A stretch of DNA of 64,000 nucleotides from positions 1 through 64,000 of the forward strand of contig CALKDR010000024.1 of the NCBI GenBank assembly GCA_938084175.1, given 5' to 3'. Source of the DNA: an uncultured Campylobacterales bacterium. GTDB taxonomy: Bacteria; Campylobacterota; Campylobacteria; Campylobacterales; Arcobacteraceae. The notes beneath the pieces were generated by a model. The model saw only the letters and a list, made by a program, of their open reading frames with translations. It did no database searches and was not told where the DNA came from. The translations under genes were made by a program, and so were the position numbers. Shown here piece after piece: positions 1 to 7,701 of the stretch. Numbering within the stretch: position 1 is the stretch's first letter; each line of letters begins with the position of its first letter.

Positions 1-3
1 TAG

Positions 4-90
4 TGGTGCGAATGGTCGGAATCGAACCGACACTCCGAAACCGGAATTGGATTTTAAGTCCAACGCGTCTACCTATTCCGCCACACTCGC
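4..90 (-). tRNA. tRNA-Leu (anticodon TAA)
   Basis: Read on the minus strand this folds as a class II tRNA. The 7-bp acceptor stem pairs 84-90 with 8-14, the 3' CCA is encoded (TGG at 4-6), and the T-loop matches the GGTTCGATTCC type. The seven-base anticodon loop at 52-58 carries TAA (plus-strand 54-56), so it reads UUA leucine codons, which should be very common in this A+T-rich genome. The extra bases between anticodon and T stems form the long variable arm expected of tRNA-Leu. No integrase or attachment repeat lies next to it inside the window. Confidence 0.96.
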
Positions 91-232
91 ACTATTTATT
101 TTGGTAGAATCTAAAAAACAATGTTTCTTAAATTGGAGTGGCATTATAATAAAATTTACTTTAAAATTTATTTAAATAAATCATGAATATTGACAAATTT
201 TGAAAAAAATTAATATTTTATATAAACTAGGG

Positions 233-238
233 TATAAT
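233..238 (+). promoter_or_regulatory. -10 element (TATAAT) of rhlE
   Basis: A perfect TATAAT preceded by GGG lies about 90 bases before the rhlE start. No well-spaced -35 is visible (the TTGACA at 190-195 is too far). This is the usual look of sigma-70 promoters in Campylobacterota. It implies a leader of about 85 A+T-rich bases in which I see no clear structure. Confidence 0.6.
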
Positions 239-330
239 CATTATAATTAAAGCAATTAAATCTATACGAAAAACTATTTTTTTAATCTATCGATAATTTA
301 AAATCAATTACAATTTATAAGGTACAATAT

Positions 331-1596
331 ATGTCATTTTCAAACTTAGGATTAAGTGATCCTATTTTAAAAGCAATTAAAGAACAAGGCTACACAAGCC
401 CAACTCCTATTCAAAAGCAATCAATTCCAATTATTTTAACAAAAAAAGATGTTTTAGCTGGTGCTCAAACAGGTACAGGAAAAACAGCTGGTTTTACTCT
501 TCCATTATTACAAAGAATGACGGAGAAAAAAATAAATGGTAAACCTTACGTAAGAGCTCTAATATTAACTCCAACAAGAGAATTAGCAGCACAAGTTGGT
601 GAAAGCGTTGAAACTTATGGGAAATATCTTCCATATAAATCAGCAGTTATTTTTGGTGGTGTTGGAATTAACCCTCAAAAAGCAGCAATTAGAAAAGGTT
701 TAGATATCTTAATTGCAACTCCTGGAAGATTATTAGACTTAGTTAATCAAAACTGTTTAGATTTAAGCAGAGTAGAGTTCTTCGTTCTTGATGAAGCAGA
801 TAGAATGCTTGATATGGGATTTATTCATGATATTAAAAAAGTATTAGCACTATTGCCAAAACATAGACAAAATCTTCTTTTTTCAGCAACATTTTCTGAT
901 GATATTAAAAAACTAGCAGATAAATTATTAGACAATCCAACTTTAATTGAAGTTGCAAGAAGAAACACATCTTCAGAAGCTGTATCACAAGTTATTCATT
1001 CTGTTGATAAGGCTAGAAAAAGAGAACTTTTAGCAAGTATTATCAAAAAAGGTAAATGGAAACAAGTTCTAGTTTTTACTCGTACTAAGCACGGTGCAAA
1101 TAGATTAGCTGAACAACTTGGAAAAGATGGTATTACAGCAGCTGCAATTCATGGTGGAAAATCTCAAGGTGCAAGAACAAGAGCCTTAGCAAACTTTAAA
1201 TCTTCAGAAATTAGAGTATTAGTAGCAACTGATATTGCTGCACGTGGAATTGATATTGACCAATTACCTCATGTTGTAAATTATGAGTTACCTAATATTG
1301 CAGAAGATTATGTTCATAGAATTGGAAGAACAGGTAGAGCTGGAAATGAGGGTGAAGCTATTTCTTTAGTTTGTATTGATGAATTAGGTTTATTAAAAGA
1401 TATTGAAAAATTAATTAAAAAAACAATTAAAAATGTTCAAATAGAAGGTTTTGAAGTTGATCCTTCTATTAAAGCAGAACCAATTCAAAAGAAAAAAACA
1501 CCAAGAAACAATAACAATGGTAATAATAGAAATAGAAAACCAGAAACTAAAAAAAATAACCCAAGAAGAAACCCAAGAGCAAATACTAAAAGATAA
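331..1596 (+). CDS. rhlE: DEAD-box RNA helicase, RhlE type
   Basis: ATP-dependent RNA helicase that remodels structured RNA, for example in ribosome assembly, mRNA decay and cold adaptation. All core motifs are visible in order: the Q motif (GYTSPTPIQ, residues 20-28), Walker A (AQTGTGKT, 45-52), PTRELAAQ, the DEAD box near 154, SAT near 187, and [10 protein letters not shown] near 328. The last ~45 residues are a basic Asn/Arg/Lys-rich tail, typical of RhlE-like proteins and likely to grip RNA nonspecifically. The length of 421 residues is normal. The start has an AAGG ribosome site about 9 bases upstream. The next gene follows after 10 bases on the same strand, so the two may be co-transcribed. 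Assignment to RhlE rather than another DEAD subfamily rests on size and tail. Confidence 0.93.
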   Translation: MSFSNLGLSDPILKAIKEQGYTSPTPIQKQSIPIILTKKDVLAGAQTGTGKTAGFTLPLLQRMTEKKINGKPYVRALILTPTRELAAQVGESVETYGKYLPYKSAVIFGGVGINPQKAAIRKGLDILIATPGRLLDLVNQNCLDLSRVEFFVLDEADRMLDMGFIHDIKKVLALLPKHRQNLLFSATFSDDIKKLADKLLDNPTLIEVARRNTSSEAVSQVIHSVDKARKRELLASIIKKGKWKQVLVFTRTKHGANRLAEQLGKDGITAAAIHGGKSQGARTRALANFKSSEIRVLVATDIAARGIDIDQLPHVVNYELPNIAEDYVHRIGRTGRAGNEGEAISLVCIDELGLLKDIEKLIKKTIKNVQIEGFEVDPSIKAEPIQKKKTPRNNNNGNNRNRKPETKKNNPRRNPRANTKR

Positions 1597-1606
1597 AGAA
1601 GTTTAG

Positions 1607-2485
1607 ATGATATATAGCATAAAAAACAGTGAAATAAAGATAGAAGTAAATTCATTAGGTGCGGAGCTTAAAAGCTTTTTTTGCCAAAAAGAAAATATTG
1701 AATATCTTTGGCAGGGCGATCCAGAGTTTTGGAATCGTTCTTCTCCTGTTTTATTTCCAATTGTTGGTAAGTTATTAGATGATTCATATGTTTATGAGCA
1801 TAAAAAATATTCAATGACTCAACATGGCTTTGCTAGAGATAAGGGTTTTTTATTAGTAGAAAAAACTAGAAATTTACTAAAGTTTTTATTAAAAGATGAC
1901 GAAGAAACTTTTAAAAATTATCCTTTTTCATTTGAACTTTACATTACTTATGAACTTAAAGATAGGAATTTAAAGATTTATTATGAACTTGTAAATAAAT
2001 CTTTAAATAAAATGTATTTTTCAATTGGAGCTCATCCTGCTTTTAATTGGCCACTTACGAATAAAAATGAAAAACAAGAAGATTATTACTTTGAATTTGA
2101 AGAATTAAAAGAAAATACTTTAGAAAGATTACCATTGTTAGAAAATGGAATATCAACAAAGTTTGAAAAAATAAGTTTAAATGAAAATAAGCTAAATATT
2201 TCAAAAGATACTTTTAAAGATGATGCAATAATTTTTAAAAATGAAAATATTAATAGTATTAAATTAAAAAACAGTGTTAATAATAAGTTTATTCAAGTAG
2301 ATTTTGAAGGATTCTCTTACTTAGGACTTTGGTCAAAACCAAGTGGAGCACCTTTTGTTTGTATTGAACCTTGGTATGGAATTGCAGATTTTACTAATCA
2401 TAATAAGAATCTAGAAGAAAAAGAGGGGATTAATATACTAGAAAAAGATGAAACTTTTTCTAGTTTTTATAGTATAAAGGTTTAA
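1607..2485 (+). CDS. Aldose 1-epimerase (mutarotase) family protein, LacX-like
   Basis: A 292-residue soluble protein of the galactose-mutarotase superfamily, LacX/YeaD-like branch. These enzymes interconvert alpha and beta anomers of sugars or sugar phosphates. Visible signs are the N-terminal GAELKSF segment, WQGDPEFW, SPVLFPIVG, QHGFARD (with a candidate active-site His) and SIGAHPAFNWP, which carries the second conserved His, plus a C-terminal CIEPWYG. Its true substrate is unknown because the LacX branch is poorly characterised. It starts 10 bases after rhlE and ends at a hairpin shared with the convergent gene. Confidence 0.85.
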   Translation: MIYSIKNSEIKIEVNSLGAELKSFFCQKENIEYLWQGDPEFWNRSSPVLFPIVGKLLDDSYVYEHKKYSMTQHGFARDKGFLLVEKTRNLLKFLLKDDEETFKNYPFSFELYITYELKDRNLKIYYELVNKSLNKMYFSIGAHPAFNWPLTNKNEKQEDYYFEFEELKENTLERLPLLENGISTKFEKISLNENKLNISKDTFKDDAIIFKNENINSIKLKNSVNNKFIQVDFEGFSYLGLWSKPSGAPFVCIEPWYGIADFTNHNKNLEEKEGINILEKDETFSSFYSIKV

Positions 2486-2510
2486 AAGAAGATAGTTTAT
2501 TTATCTTCTT
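2486..2510. terminator. Bidirectional hairpin between convergent genes
   Basis: AAGAAGATA at 2486-2494 pairs with TATCTTCTT at 2502-2510 around a 7-base loop. It sits at the meeting point of two convergent genes and overlaps the last codons of the minus-strand one, so it can serve both. Confidence 0.6.
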
Positions 2511-2823
2511 CGTTTATTTCTGTAGTTTCAGTAACTTCAGGTTTTGCTTCTCTTTTACCTGCTACACTTAATATTTCCATATAAAGCGTTTCCCAATCTT
2601 CAGCTGATGCTTGATCAATATTTTTTGTAATATCAATAAAATCAATTACTATTGCTTCTTCATTATTTTTACCAAATTTACAATTAAAATTCCAAAAATC
2701 AACACCTTCTGCTTTTGGCTTGTTTTTTTCTCTTTTAATATATTTTCTAACTTCGTGTTTGATAGATTCAATTTGTCTATCAGGATGTTTGTTTTCAACT
2801 TTTAATTTGAATGTTTTTTTCAT
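2497..2823 (-). CDS. DUF6172 family small protein
   Basis: A 108-residue soluble protein resembling the conserved family DUF6172. The diagnostic part is the first ~75 residues: KHPDR, then a basic helix (IKHEVRKYIKREK), then GVDFWNFNC. The C-terminus is acidic and variable. No catalytic motif is visible and the function is unknown. The start is supported by AAAGGA 6 bases upstream and a TATAAT at 2841-2846 just before it. It appears to be a single-gene unit, convergent with the mutarotase-like gene. Confidence 0.75.
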   Translation of the reverse strand: MKKTFKLKVENKHPDRQIESIKHEVRKYIKREKNKPKAEGVDFWNFNCKFGKNNEEAIVIDFIDITKNIDQASAEDWETLYMEILSVAGKREAKPEVTETTEINEEDK

Positions 2824-2840
2824 TATATTCCTTTGTGCGC

Positions 2841-2846
2841 ATTATA
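2841..2846 (-). promoter_or_regulatory. -10 element (TATAAT) of the DUF6172 gene
   Basis: On the minus strand TATAAT is followed by GCGC, then AAAGGA and the ATG at 2823. The leader is only about 10-15 bases. Confidence 0.55.
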
Positions 2847-2966
2847 TCTGAACATTATTTGATATCACATTTTGAAAATTTACATTTTAATAATTTATAT
2901 AACATATATATAAAATATATTAAAACTCCTACTTCAAAAACTTGGTAAAGCATTTCCATTTATGTT

Positions 2967-3230
2967 TTACTGCTCTTTAGATTCTAAATTTTCAGAAATA
3001 TAATCATAAATTCTTTGATATTCACTATCTTCAGTTTTATCTTCTTTAATAACAGCTAATACATTTTCTAATTCTACTAAAAGTGATTCCATTTCAGTCA
3101 TTGCTAATTCATCATCCTCACTTTGTTTACCTTCTGCTAAAAGAATATGTAAATCCTCAAGATATGCTTCTACTTCTGGAATCATTGCATTTGCTACTAC
3201 GTCTTTTAGTTTGTCTTTTATTTCTGACAT
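2967..3230 (-). CDS. Small acidic helical protein, paralogue of the one at 24988
   Basis: An 87-residue, strongly acidic protein with no signal peptide or membrane segment. It reads as two or three amphipathic helices. I do not recognise a named family. It aligns end to end with the 84-residue protein at 24988-25242: IPEVEAYLEDL matches LPEIEENVDEL, and both continue with a charged turn followed by an MES/MED helix. The two are therefore probably paralogues. AAAGGA precedes its ATG. A candidate promoter and a perfect hairpin lie in its leader (3324-3384). The function is unknown. Confidence 0.7.
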   Translation of the reverse strand: MSEIKDKLKDVVANAMIPEVEAYLEDLHILLAEGKQSEDDELAMTEMESLLVELENVLAVIKEDKTEDSEYQRIYDYISENLESKEQ

Positions 3231-3323
3231 TTTTTATCCTTAAATTGATGTGTAATTATATTATTATAAATATTGGTTTAGCTTAGATGTTATTATTTAG
3301 TAGAAATTAATTAAGAAATTAGA

Positions 3324-3357
3324 TTAAAAAACTAAAGTTCGCGTTTTAGTTTTTTAA
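3324..3357. terminator. Perfect 13-bp inverted repeat in a divergent intergenic region
   Basis: TTAAAAAACTAAA at 3324-3336 pairs exactly with 3345-3357 around an 8-base loop containing TTCGCG. The A-tract/T-tract arms make it look like a bidirectional intrinsic terminator, yet the flanking genes diverge from here. On the minus strand it lies within about 15 bases of a likely transcription start, so it could act as a leader attenuator or end a very short RNA. Confidence 0.55.
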
Positions 3358-3378
3358 CCAAATGTTTTCGTGTTTGAT

Positions 3379-3384
3379 ATTATA
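3379..3384 (-). promoter_or_regulatory. -10 element (TATAAT, preceded by GGG) facing the acidic-protein gene
   Basis: On the minus strand AGGGTATAAT is the same context as the rhlE promoter. Transcription from it would run through the perfect inverted repeat at 3324-3357 and then into the gene starting at 3230. Confidence 0.5.
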
Positions 3385-3459
3385 CCCTAAAAAAGTTTAT
3401 TTTCTGTAATTAATACACATAATTAAGAATTATTAAACCTGAATATGAATATATTATTA

Positions 3460-3465
3460 TATAAT
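3460..3465 (+). promoter_or_regulatory. -10 element (TATAAT) of the methyltransferase gene
   Basis: TATAAT lies 19 bases before the ATG at 3485, within a run of A/T. The leader would be short, with only a weak ribosome site. Confidence 0.45.
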
Positions 3466-3484
3466 TATTAAAAAAGATTAATAA

Positions 3485-4426
3485 ATGAAAAAAATCACAA
3501 ATCAACCTATGACTGAGATAATTGATTATTTTGAAACTACTTTAAAAGATAATAAAATTATTAGTATTGAAGTTTTAAATCCAGACCTTGGAATTGATGA
3601 TTTTTCAGGTACGGTTATTTCTTTAGATGAGAATTATATTTATCATTCTTACAAATCTTGGACAGATTTATCAGAGTTGATGTTTTGTAAAATGCTTACT
3701 CCCATTATAATTAGTGAAAATACTGTTTGTTTGAAGTTCAAAAAACTTAATAAAGATAAGTCTTTTCATAAAGATATTAATACTGAAGAAAATGAAAAAT
3801 ATGGAATAGTATCTGATTTTTCTAAAATAAACAAAAATGAAGAACCAGCATTCATTTTCCCTTATAAAAAAGCATTGATTCATACAAAAGTTTATGAAAA
3901 AAGACAAATTTTAAATTTGGGAGTTAATAAAGCAGATGAATTTGAAGTTATAAAAAATATAGTTTATCCTGAAGTTTTTGAAAAAATAAATCTTGTTGGT
4001 ATTGATTATTCTAAAAGTGCTATAAAAGAGGCAAAAGAAAGATTTCCTGAAGAAAATTTTGATTTTTATTCTCATGATATAAATAAACTTGATGAGTTGA
4101 ATTTAAAAAAATCTGATTTAATAATCTCAATTGGAACTTTACAGTCTAGTAATATTGATTTTAAATTAGTTTTTATGTCTTTAATTCAAAACTACTTAGA
4201 AGATGGCGGTTGTATTATTTTAGGATTCCCAAACTGTAGATGGATTGAATCAGATATGATTTATGGTGCAAAAAACCCAACTTATTCTTATTCTGAACAA
4301 TCTTTACTTTATAAAGATGTTTATTTTTGCAAAAAATATTTACAACAAAAGAAGTTTAAAGTTACGCTAACAGGTAAAAATTATCTATTTTTAACAGCAA
4401 CTAGTATTAAAAAAAGTCATAAATAA
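3485..4426 (+). CDS. Class I SAM-dependent methyltransferase of unknown substrate
   Basis: A 313-residue cytoplasmic protein. About 110 N-terminal residues of unassigned sequence precede a Rossmann-type methyltransferase domain. That domain shows a motif I region (ILNLGVNKADE, near 140), an acidic ribose-binding residue in VGIDYSKSAI, a motif II/III region with DLIISIGTLQ, and a strand with GGCIILGFPN. Motif I lacks the usual GxGxG spacing, so cofactor binding is inferred from the overall pattern. The substrate is unknown. The Cys- and Trp-containing stretch near the end (FPNCRWIESDM) may line the active site. It seems to be a single-gene unit. Confidence 0.72.
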   Translation: MKKITNQPMTEIIDYFETTLKDNKIISIEVLNPDLGIDDFSGTVISLDENYIYHSYKSWTDLSELMFCKMLTPIIISENTVCLKFKKLNKDKSFHKDINTEENEKYGIVSDFSKINKNEEPAFIFPYKKALIHTKVYEKRQILNLGVNKADEFEVIKNIVYPEVFEKINLVGIDYSKSAIKEAKERFPEENFDFYSHDINKLDELNLKKSDLIISIGTLQSSNIDFKLVFMSLIQNYLEDGGCIILGFPNCRWIESDMIYGAKNPTYSYSEQSLLYKDVYFCKKYLQQKKFKVTLTGKNYLFLTATSIKKSHK

Positions 4427-4450
4427 CTATTTTTAATTTTTTATTTATGA

Positions 4451-4456
4451 TACAAT
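4451..4456 (+). promoter_or_regulatory. -10 element (TACAAT)
   Basis: TGATACAAT lies about 30 bases before the ATG at 4485, followed by a good AAGGAG ribosome site. It is consistent with a promoter for the 94-residue protein. Confidence 0.45.
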
Positions 4457-4484
4457 ATTTCAACAAAAAATCAAGGAGTATATT

Positions 4485-4769
4485 ATGCCATGTAATCATA
4501 TAGAAGTAAAAACATTTAAGTTAGCTCATTCTACAAGTGACACAGTTAAAATAGAACACGTTGAAAAACCTTATGGTGAATACAGTAGTCCCGTAATAAG
4601 TATCGCTATTTATTCAAATGGAAAAACTAAAACTTCAGAAGTTGAGATACCTTATGAAAATATTGAGGTATTTTTTAAAGCATTGAATGAATCAGTTGCC
4701 CTTTGTGATTCTATTCCTAGAAGTAAAATCCATGACGAACTTAGTGGTTCAATTGGTGGTGGAGCTTAG
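4485..4769 (+). CDS. Conserved-looking small hypothetical protein
   Basis: A 94-residue soluble protein that I do not recognise. It reads as several beta strands (VKIEHVEKPYGEY, VISIAIYSNG, KTSEVEIPYENI) followed by one helix, with Cys at residues 3 and 74 and a Gly-rich tail ending in IGGGA. The start is well supported: AAGGAG lies 8 bases before the ATG and a -10 precedes it. The hairpin directly after the stop marks it as an independent gene. A small nucleic-acid-binding fold would fit the strand-then-helix layout, but that is speculation. Confidence 0.6.
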   Translation: MPCNHIEVKTFKLAHSTSDTVKIEHVEKPYGEYSSPVISIAIYSNGKTKTSEVEIPYENIEVFFKALNESVALCDSIPRSKIHDELSGSIGGGA

Positions 4770-4809
4770 AAGGTGTGATATCTCACCTTTTATAAGCTTT
4801 GCTTATAAG
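4770..4809 (+). terminator. Two tandem hairpins after the 94-residue protein gene
   Basis: The first is AAGGTG...CACCTT at 4770-4789, directly after the stop codon. The second is TTATAAGC-TTT-GCTTATAA, immediately downstream. Neither has a long T-run, but their position suggests transcript ends or 3' protection. Confidence 0.5.
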
Positions 4810-4877
4810 TTTAAAAACGCATTGAAAAAACCTACAAAAAAACTCAAAATCTAATCTAAAATATCTATAATTTCTGA

Positions 4878-4883
4878 TATAAT
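4878..4883 (+). promoter_or_regulatory. -10 element (TATAAT) of the dsbB-dsbA-like pair
   Basis: GATATAAT lies 28 bases before the TTG start at 4911, which itself follows an AGGA ribosome site. Confidence 0.5.
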
Positions 4884-4910
4884 TTTTTCAAAATTTTAAT
4901 AGGAATTATT

Positions 4911-5336
4911 TTGAACCAAACATCTACTTATGTCTTTTTGTCTTTCATAACAGCTTGTATTGCAACTTTAGGAAGTCTATTTTTCTCAGAAATTATGGAA
5001 TTTATACCTTGCTCTATGTGTTGGTATCAAAGAATATTTATGTATCCTCTTGTGATTATATTTTTAATTAATATGCTTTACCCTGATGATAAAATTGTTA
5101 AATATGCAATGCCAATAGCTTTAACAGGTTGGGCTTTTTCTGTTTATCATAACTTGTTAATGTTTGAAATAATACCTGAGAGTATTGTTCCTTGTGTTCA
5201 AGGAGTTCCATGTTCTACTGAATATATAAATTGGCTTGGTTTTATTACTATTCCTTTTCTTTCTTTTATTGCATACTCTGTTGTTTTAGTTTTATTATTA
5301 CTTATAAAAAAAGGAATCTCTTTAAATGAAAAATAA
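4911..5336 (+). CDS. DsbB/BdbC-family disulfide bond formation protein
   Basis: An inner-membrane thiol oxidase that re-oxidises a periplasmic DsbA partner and passes electrons to quinone. The protein has 141 residues and four predicted membrane helices. It carries both redox pairs of the family: C34-SM-C37 in the first periplasmic loop and C95/C101 in the second. The start is TTG at 4911 with AGGA upstream. No ATG in this frame precedes the first helix. The stop overlaps the start of the DsbA-like gene by 11 bases, so the oxidase and its thiol partner are translated together. The size fits the short BdbC-like branch rather than the classical E. coli DsbB. Confidence 0.88.
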   Translation: MNQTSTYVFLSFITACIATLGSLFFSEIMEFIPCSMCWYQRIFMYPLVIIFLINMLYPDDKIVKYAMPIALTGWAFSVYHNLLMFEIIPESIVPCVQGVPCSTEYINWLGFITIPFLSFIAYSVVLVLLLLIKKGISLNEK

Positions 5337-5976
5337 AAAAATAGTTGTTATATCTTTACTAATACTTGTTATTGGTTTTATATTTGCTGCTTATGCTTAT
5401 AAAAACAATGAAACAAAAAAAGTTGCTAATATCACTGCAAGTGAAGATGGAGCACCTTTTGTAAGAAATCATTCTCCTTCATTTGGAGAAAACAAAAAAG
5501 GTGTGGTAGTAGTTGAGTTTTTAGATCCTGAATGTGAATCATGTGCAGCATTTCATCCTATAATCAAAAAAATATATAAAGAAAACTATGAAGATATTTC
5601 TTTAGTTATAAGATACTTACCCAATCATAGGAACTCTAGATTCGTTATCAAGTTGTTAGAAGCTTCAAGATTACAAAACAAATATACAGAAGCATTAGAT
5701 GTAGTTTTTGAAACACAAGAAAAGTGGGCATCACATAATAATCCAAAACCGGAATTATTATGGACTTATTTATCAAAAATAGAAGGTTTAGATATTAAAA
5801 AAGTCGAAGCAGATATTAAAAATCCATTATTTGAACAAATGATGGATATTGACTCAAATGATGGAAGAACTTTAAGTGTTAGAGGAACACCTTCAGTCTT
5901 TGTTAATGGAAAGAGCTTAGCGGTTTTATCTTATGCAACTTTACTTGAACTTGTTGAGTCTGAATTATATAAATAG
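5326..5976 (+). CDS. DsbA/BdbD-like membrane-anchored thiol oxidoreductase
   Basis: A thioredoxin-fold protein facing the periplasm, held by an N-terminal hydrophobic segment (residues 6-24). The active site is C70-ES-C73 in FLDPECESCAAFHP, and the cis-proline loop is RGTPSVFVNG near residue 186, as in the BdbD/DsbA-like families. With the overlapping DsbB-type gene it forms a two-gene oxidation module that introduces disulfides into exported proteins. A CESC dipeptide differs from classical DsbA (CPHC), so its redox potential and clients may differ. The operon ends at a hairpin at 5999-6031. Confidence 0.87.
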   Translation: MKNKKIVVISLLILVIGFIFAAYAYKNNETKKVANITASEDGAPFVRNHSPSFGENKKGVVVVEFLDPECESCAAFHPIIKKIYKENYEDISLVIRYLPNHRNSRFVIKLLEASRLQNKYTEALDVVFETQEKWASHNNPKPELLWTYLSKIEGLDIKKVEADIKNPLFEQMMDIDSNDGRTLSVRGTPSVFVNGKSLAVLSYATLLELVESELYK

Positions 5977-5998
5977 TTTATATTTGTAGCAGATTTTT

Positions 5999-6031
5999 AA
6001 AATAGCTATTATCCAAACTTATAGCTATTTT
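5999..6031 (+). terminator. Terminator-like hairpin after the dsb pair
   Basis: AAAATAGCTAT at 5999-6009 pairs exactly with ATAGCTATTTT at 6021-6031 around an 11-base loop, 23 bases after the stop codon. Confidence 0.65.
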
Positions 6032-6106
6032 ATATAGAGAAAATATTAAGAAAAATAATGTATACTATGTCATAAACATAAAAGTAGAAGAAAAAAAGGA
6101 ACTCTA

Positions 6107-7288
6107 ATGTCATTTCTAGAAAAAGTTAATGAGTTTATATCAATTGCAAAACAATCAAATTTTGATATTGCAAAAATCTATGCTCAAGATCCAAATGGTG
6201 TATATTCTACGCTTTTAGTAGTATTATTAATTGTACTAATTATTGTATTTTTCATAAGAAGATCAATAAAAATATCCTCAGCTGTAAAGTTGGTATCAAA
6301 TATTCAAAACTCAAATGATTTTGATGAATATGATTCAAAACTAAGCAAGTTAGCAACAGAACTACCAAAAAGAGGTCCAAGATTAGCAAATAGTATTAAT
6401 GCACAGAAAAACGATCTTCTACAAAGAGAATTGAACTTGTTAAAAGATTTTAATATCAAAGACAAAATTAATAAATATAAGCAAATTTCTACACAATATG
6501 CACTTATTTCTCAAAACTCAAAAAAATACAAAATTGATGATTTAACATCATATTTTGACGAAAAATCAAAAACATTATTAGATGAAAACCTTGCACTTGA
6601 AATTAAAGAATACAGTGAAAACACAAATTTCAGCGAAAATGATGTTGAATTTGTGAATAGTATTGTTGCTTATGCAAATACTACAAATGAACCTGCAGAA
6701 CTTTTAAATCCATTAATTGAACAAATTAATAGATTCTCATATTCTTATAATTTAGATTTATTTAAATTTACAAAAGCATTAGATAAACAAAACTCAGTTC
6801 AAGTATATAAAAACTGTAGTGAGAAATTAAATGAGGCATTATCATCAGAAGAGAATAGAGTTTCAAATGTGATTTTATCTTATATGTTAGAAAATGATGA
6901 ACAAGAAGTAGTGTATTCTTATATTACAAATTTAAAATCTGATATTTATTTACAAGATTTATATTTTAATTTCTTTGCTAAAACAGAAGATATTAATGTT
7001 GACTTAGCATTTGTAGCAAATGAAACGAAAATAGCATCTGATTATTCAAATCATATTGATTGTAAAATCACTGATAATTGGAGAGATTTAACATATATTA
7101 ATCATATTATAAAATCACCAAGAGTTCTTGAAATAATTGGACATATTTCTTATAGAAATGTATTAGAAAGAATAGAAAGACTAGAAAAAGATGAAGAAAC
7201 GAACAAAGCAATTACAGAAGCACTTCAAATAGCAAGAAGAGCCGAAGTTATTGCAAATGAAGCTAAAGAAATAGCAAGACAAAAATAA
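6107..7288 (+). CDS. Membrane-anchored helical protein of unknown function
   Basis: A 393-residue protein I cannot name. The first ~33 residues are followed by a single strong membrane helix (about 34-50, then RR), with the rest predicted helical and cytoplasmic by the positive-inside rule. The C-terminal 60 residues are a charged coiled coil (ERIERLEKDEETNKAITEA, then an Ala/Glu-rich repeat). There are no catalytic motifs. AAAGGA precedes the ATG, and a TATACT -10 lies at about 6061. A perfect palindrome follows the stop. The next gene also encodes a one-helix anchored coiled-coil protein, so the two may work together. Confidence 0.75.
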   Translation: MSFLEKVNEFISIAKQSNFDIAKIYAQDPNGVYSTLLVVLLIVLIIVFFIRRSIKISSAVKLVSNIQNSNDFDEYDSKLSKLATELPKRGPRLANSINAQKNDLLQRELNLLKDFNIKDKINKYKQISTQYALISQNSKKYKIDDLTSYFDEKSKTLLDENLALEIKEYSENTNFSENDVEFVNSIVAYANTTNEPAELLNPLIEQINRFSYSYNLDLFKFTKALDKQNSVQVYKNCSEKLNEALSSEENRVSNVILSYMLENDEQEVVYSYITNLKSDIYLQDLYFNFFAKTEDINVDLAFVANETKIASDYSNHIDCKITDNWRDLTYINHIIKSPRVLEIIGHISYRNVLERIERLEKDEETNKAITEALQIARRAEVIANEAKEIARQK

Positions 7289-7292
7289 ATAA

Positions 7293-7316
7293 AAGGTGTA
7301 TTTTAAAATACACCTT
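7293..7316. terminator. Perfect 24-base palindrome between two same-strand genes
   Basis: AAGGTGTATTTT is followed at once by its exact complement AAAATACACCTT. In RNA the inner A/T pairs would open as a loop, leaving an AAGGTGTA stem. No T-run follows, so it may be a weak terminator, a processing signal or a binding site. Confidence 0.5.
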
Positions 7317-7336
7317 CTATAAGAAAAGATGAACCT

Positions 7337-7630
7337 ATGGACACACTAACACTTATTTTAATATTCCTTATATTTTTCGCATTTTTTTTATTTTTAACGG
7401 CTAAGAAAAAAAACAATATCAAAGCTCCTGCTGTTAAAAAAGAAGAATTAATTCAGAATTACAAAAAACAAATGATTGAACTTTTAAAAAAATATGAGAA
7501 TGATAAAGAGACACAAACTAAGCAAAAAATAAAACTTCTAAAGCAAATTAATCAAGAACTATCTATGAATCTTTTTTTCGAAAAAGTAGAAGCTCGAAAA
7601 CTATTACAAGAACTTTCAAACCTATCTTAA
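7337..7630 (+). CDS. Small membrane-anchored coiled-coil protein
   Basis: A 97-residue protein with one N-terminal hydrophobic helix (residues 4-22, very Phe/Leu-rich) followed by a Lys-rich stop-transfer segment and about 60 residues of predicted coiled coil. I do not recognise a family. Its layout (anchor then cytoplasmic helix) repeats that of the larger protein immediately upstream, 48 bases away. The stop is followed by an A/T-rich spacer and the TlpA-like gene. The function is unknown. Confidence 0.65.
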   Translation: MDTLTLILIFLIFFAFFLFLTAKKKNNIKAPAVKKEELIQNYKKQMIELLKKYENDKETQTKQKIKLLKQINQELSMNLFFEKVEARKLLQELSNLS

Positions 7631-7701
7631 TATCATTTATGATTTATTAACTTATTTTTACTATAATTTCAAATAATAAATATAAATAATATAGGATAAT
7701 T

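Noticed and set aside
190-195. TTGACA as the -35 of the rhlE promoter
   Set aside because: It is 37 bases from the TATAAT at 233, too far for a normal spacer.
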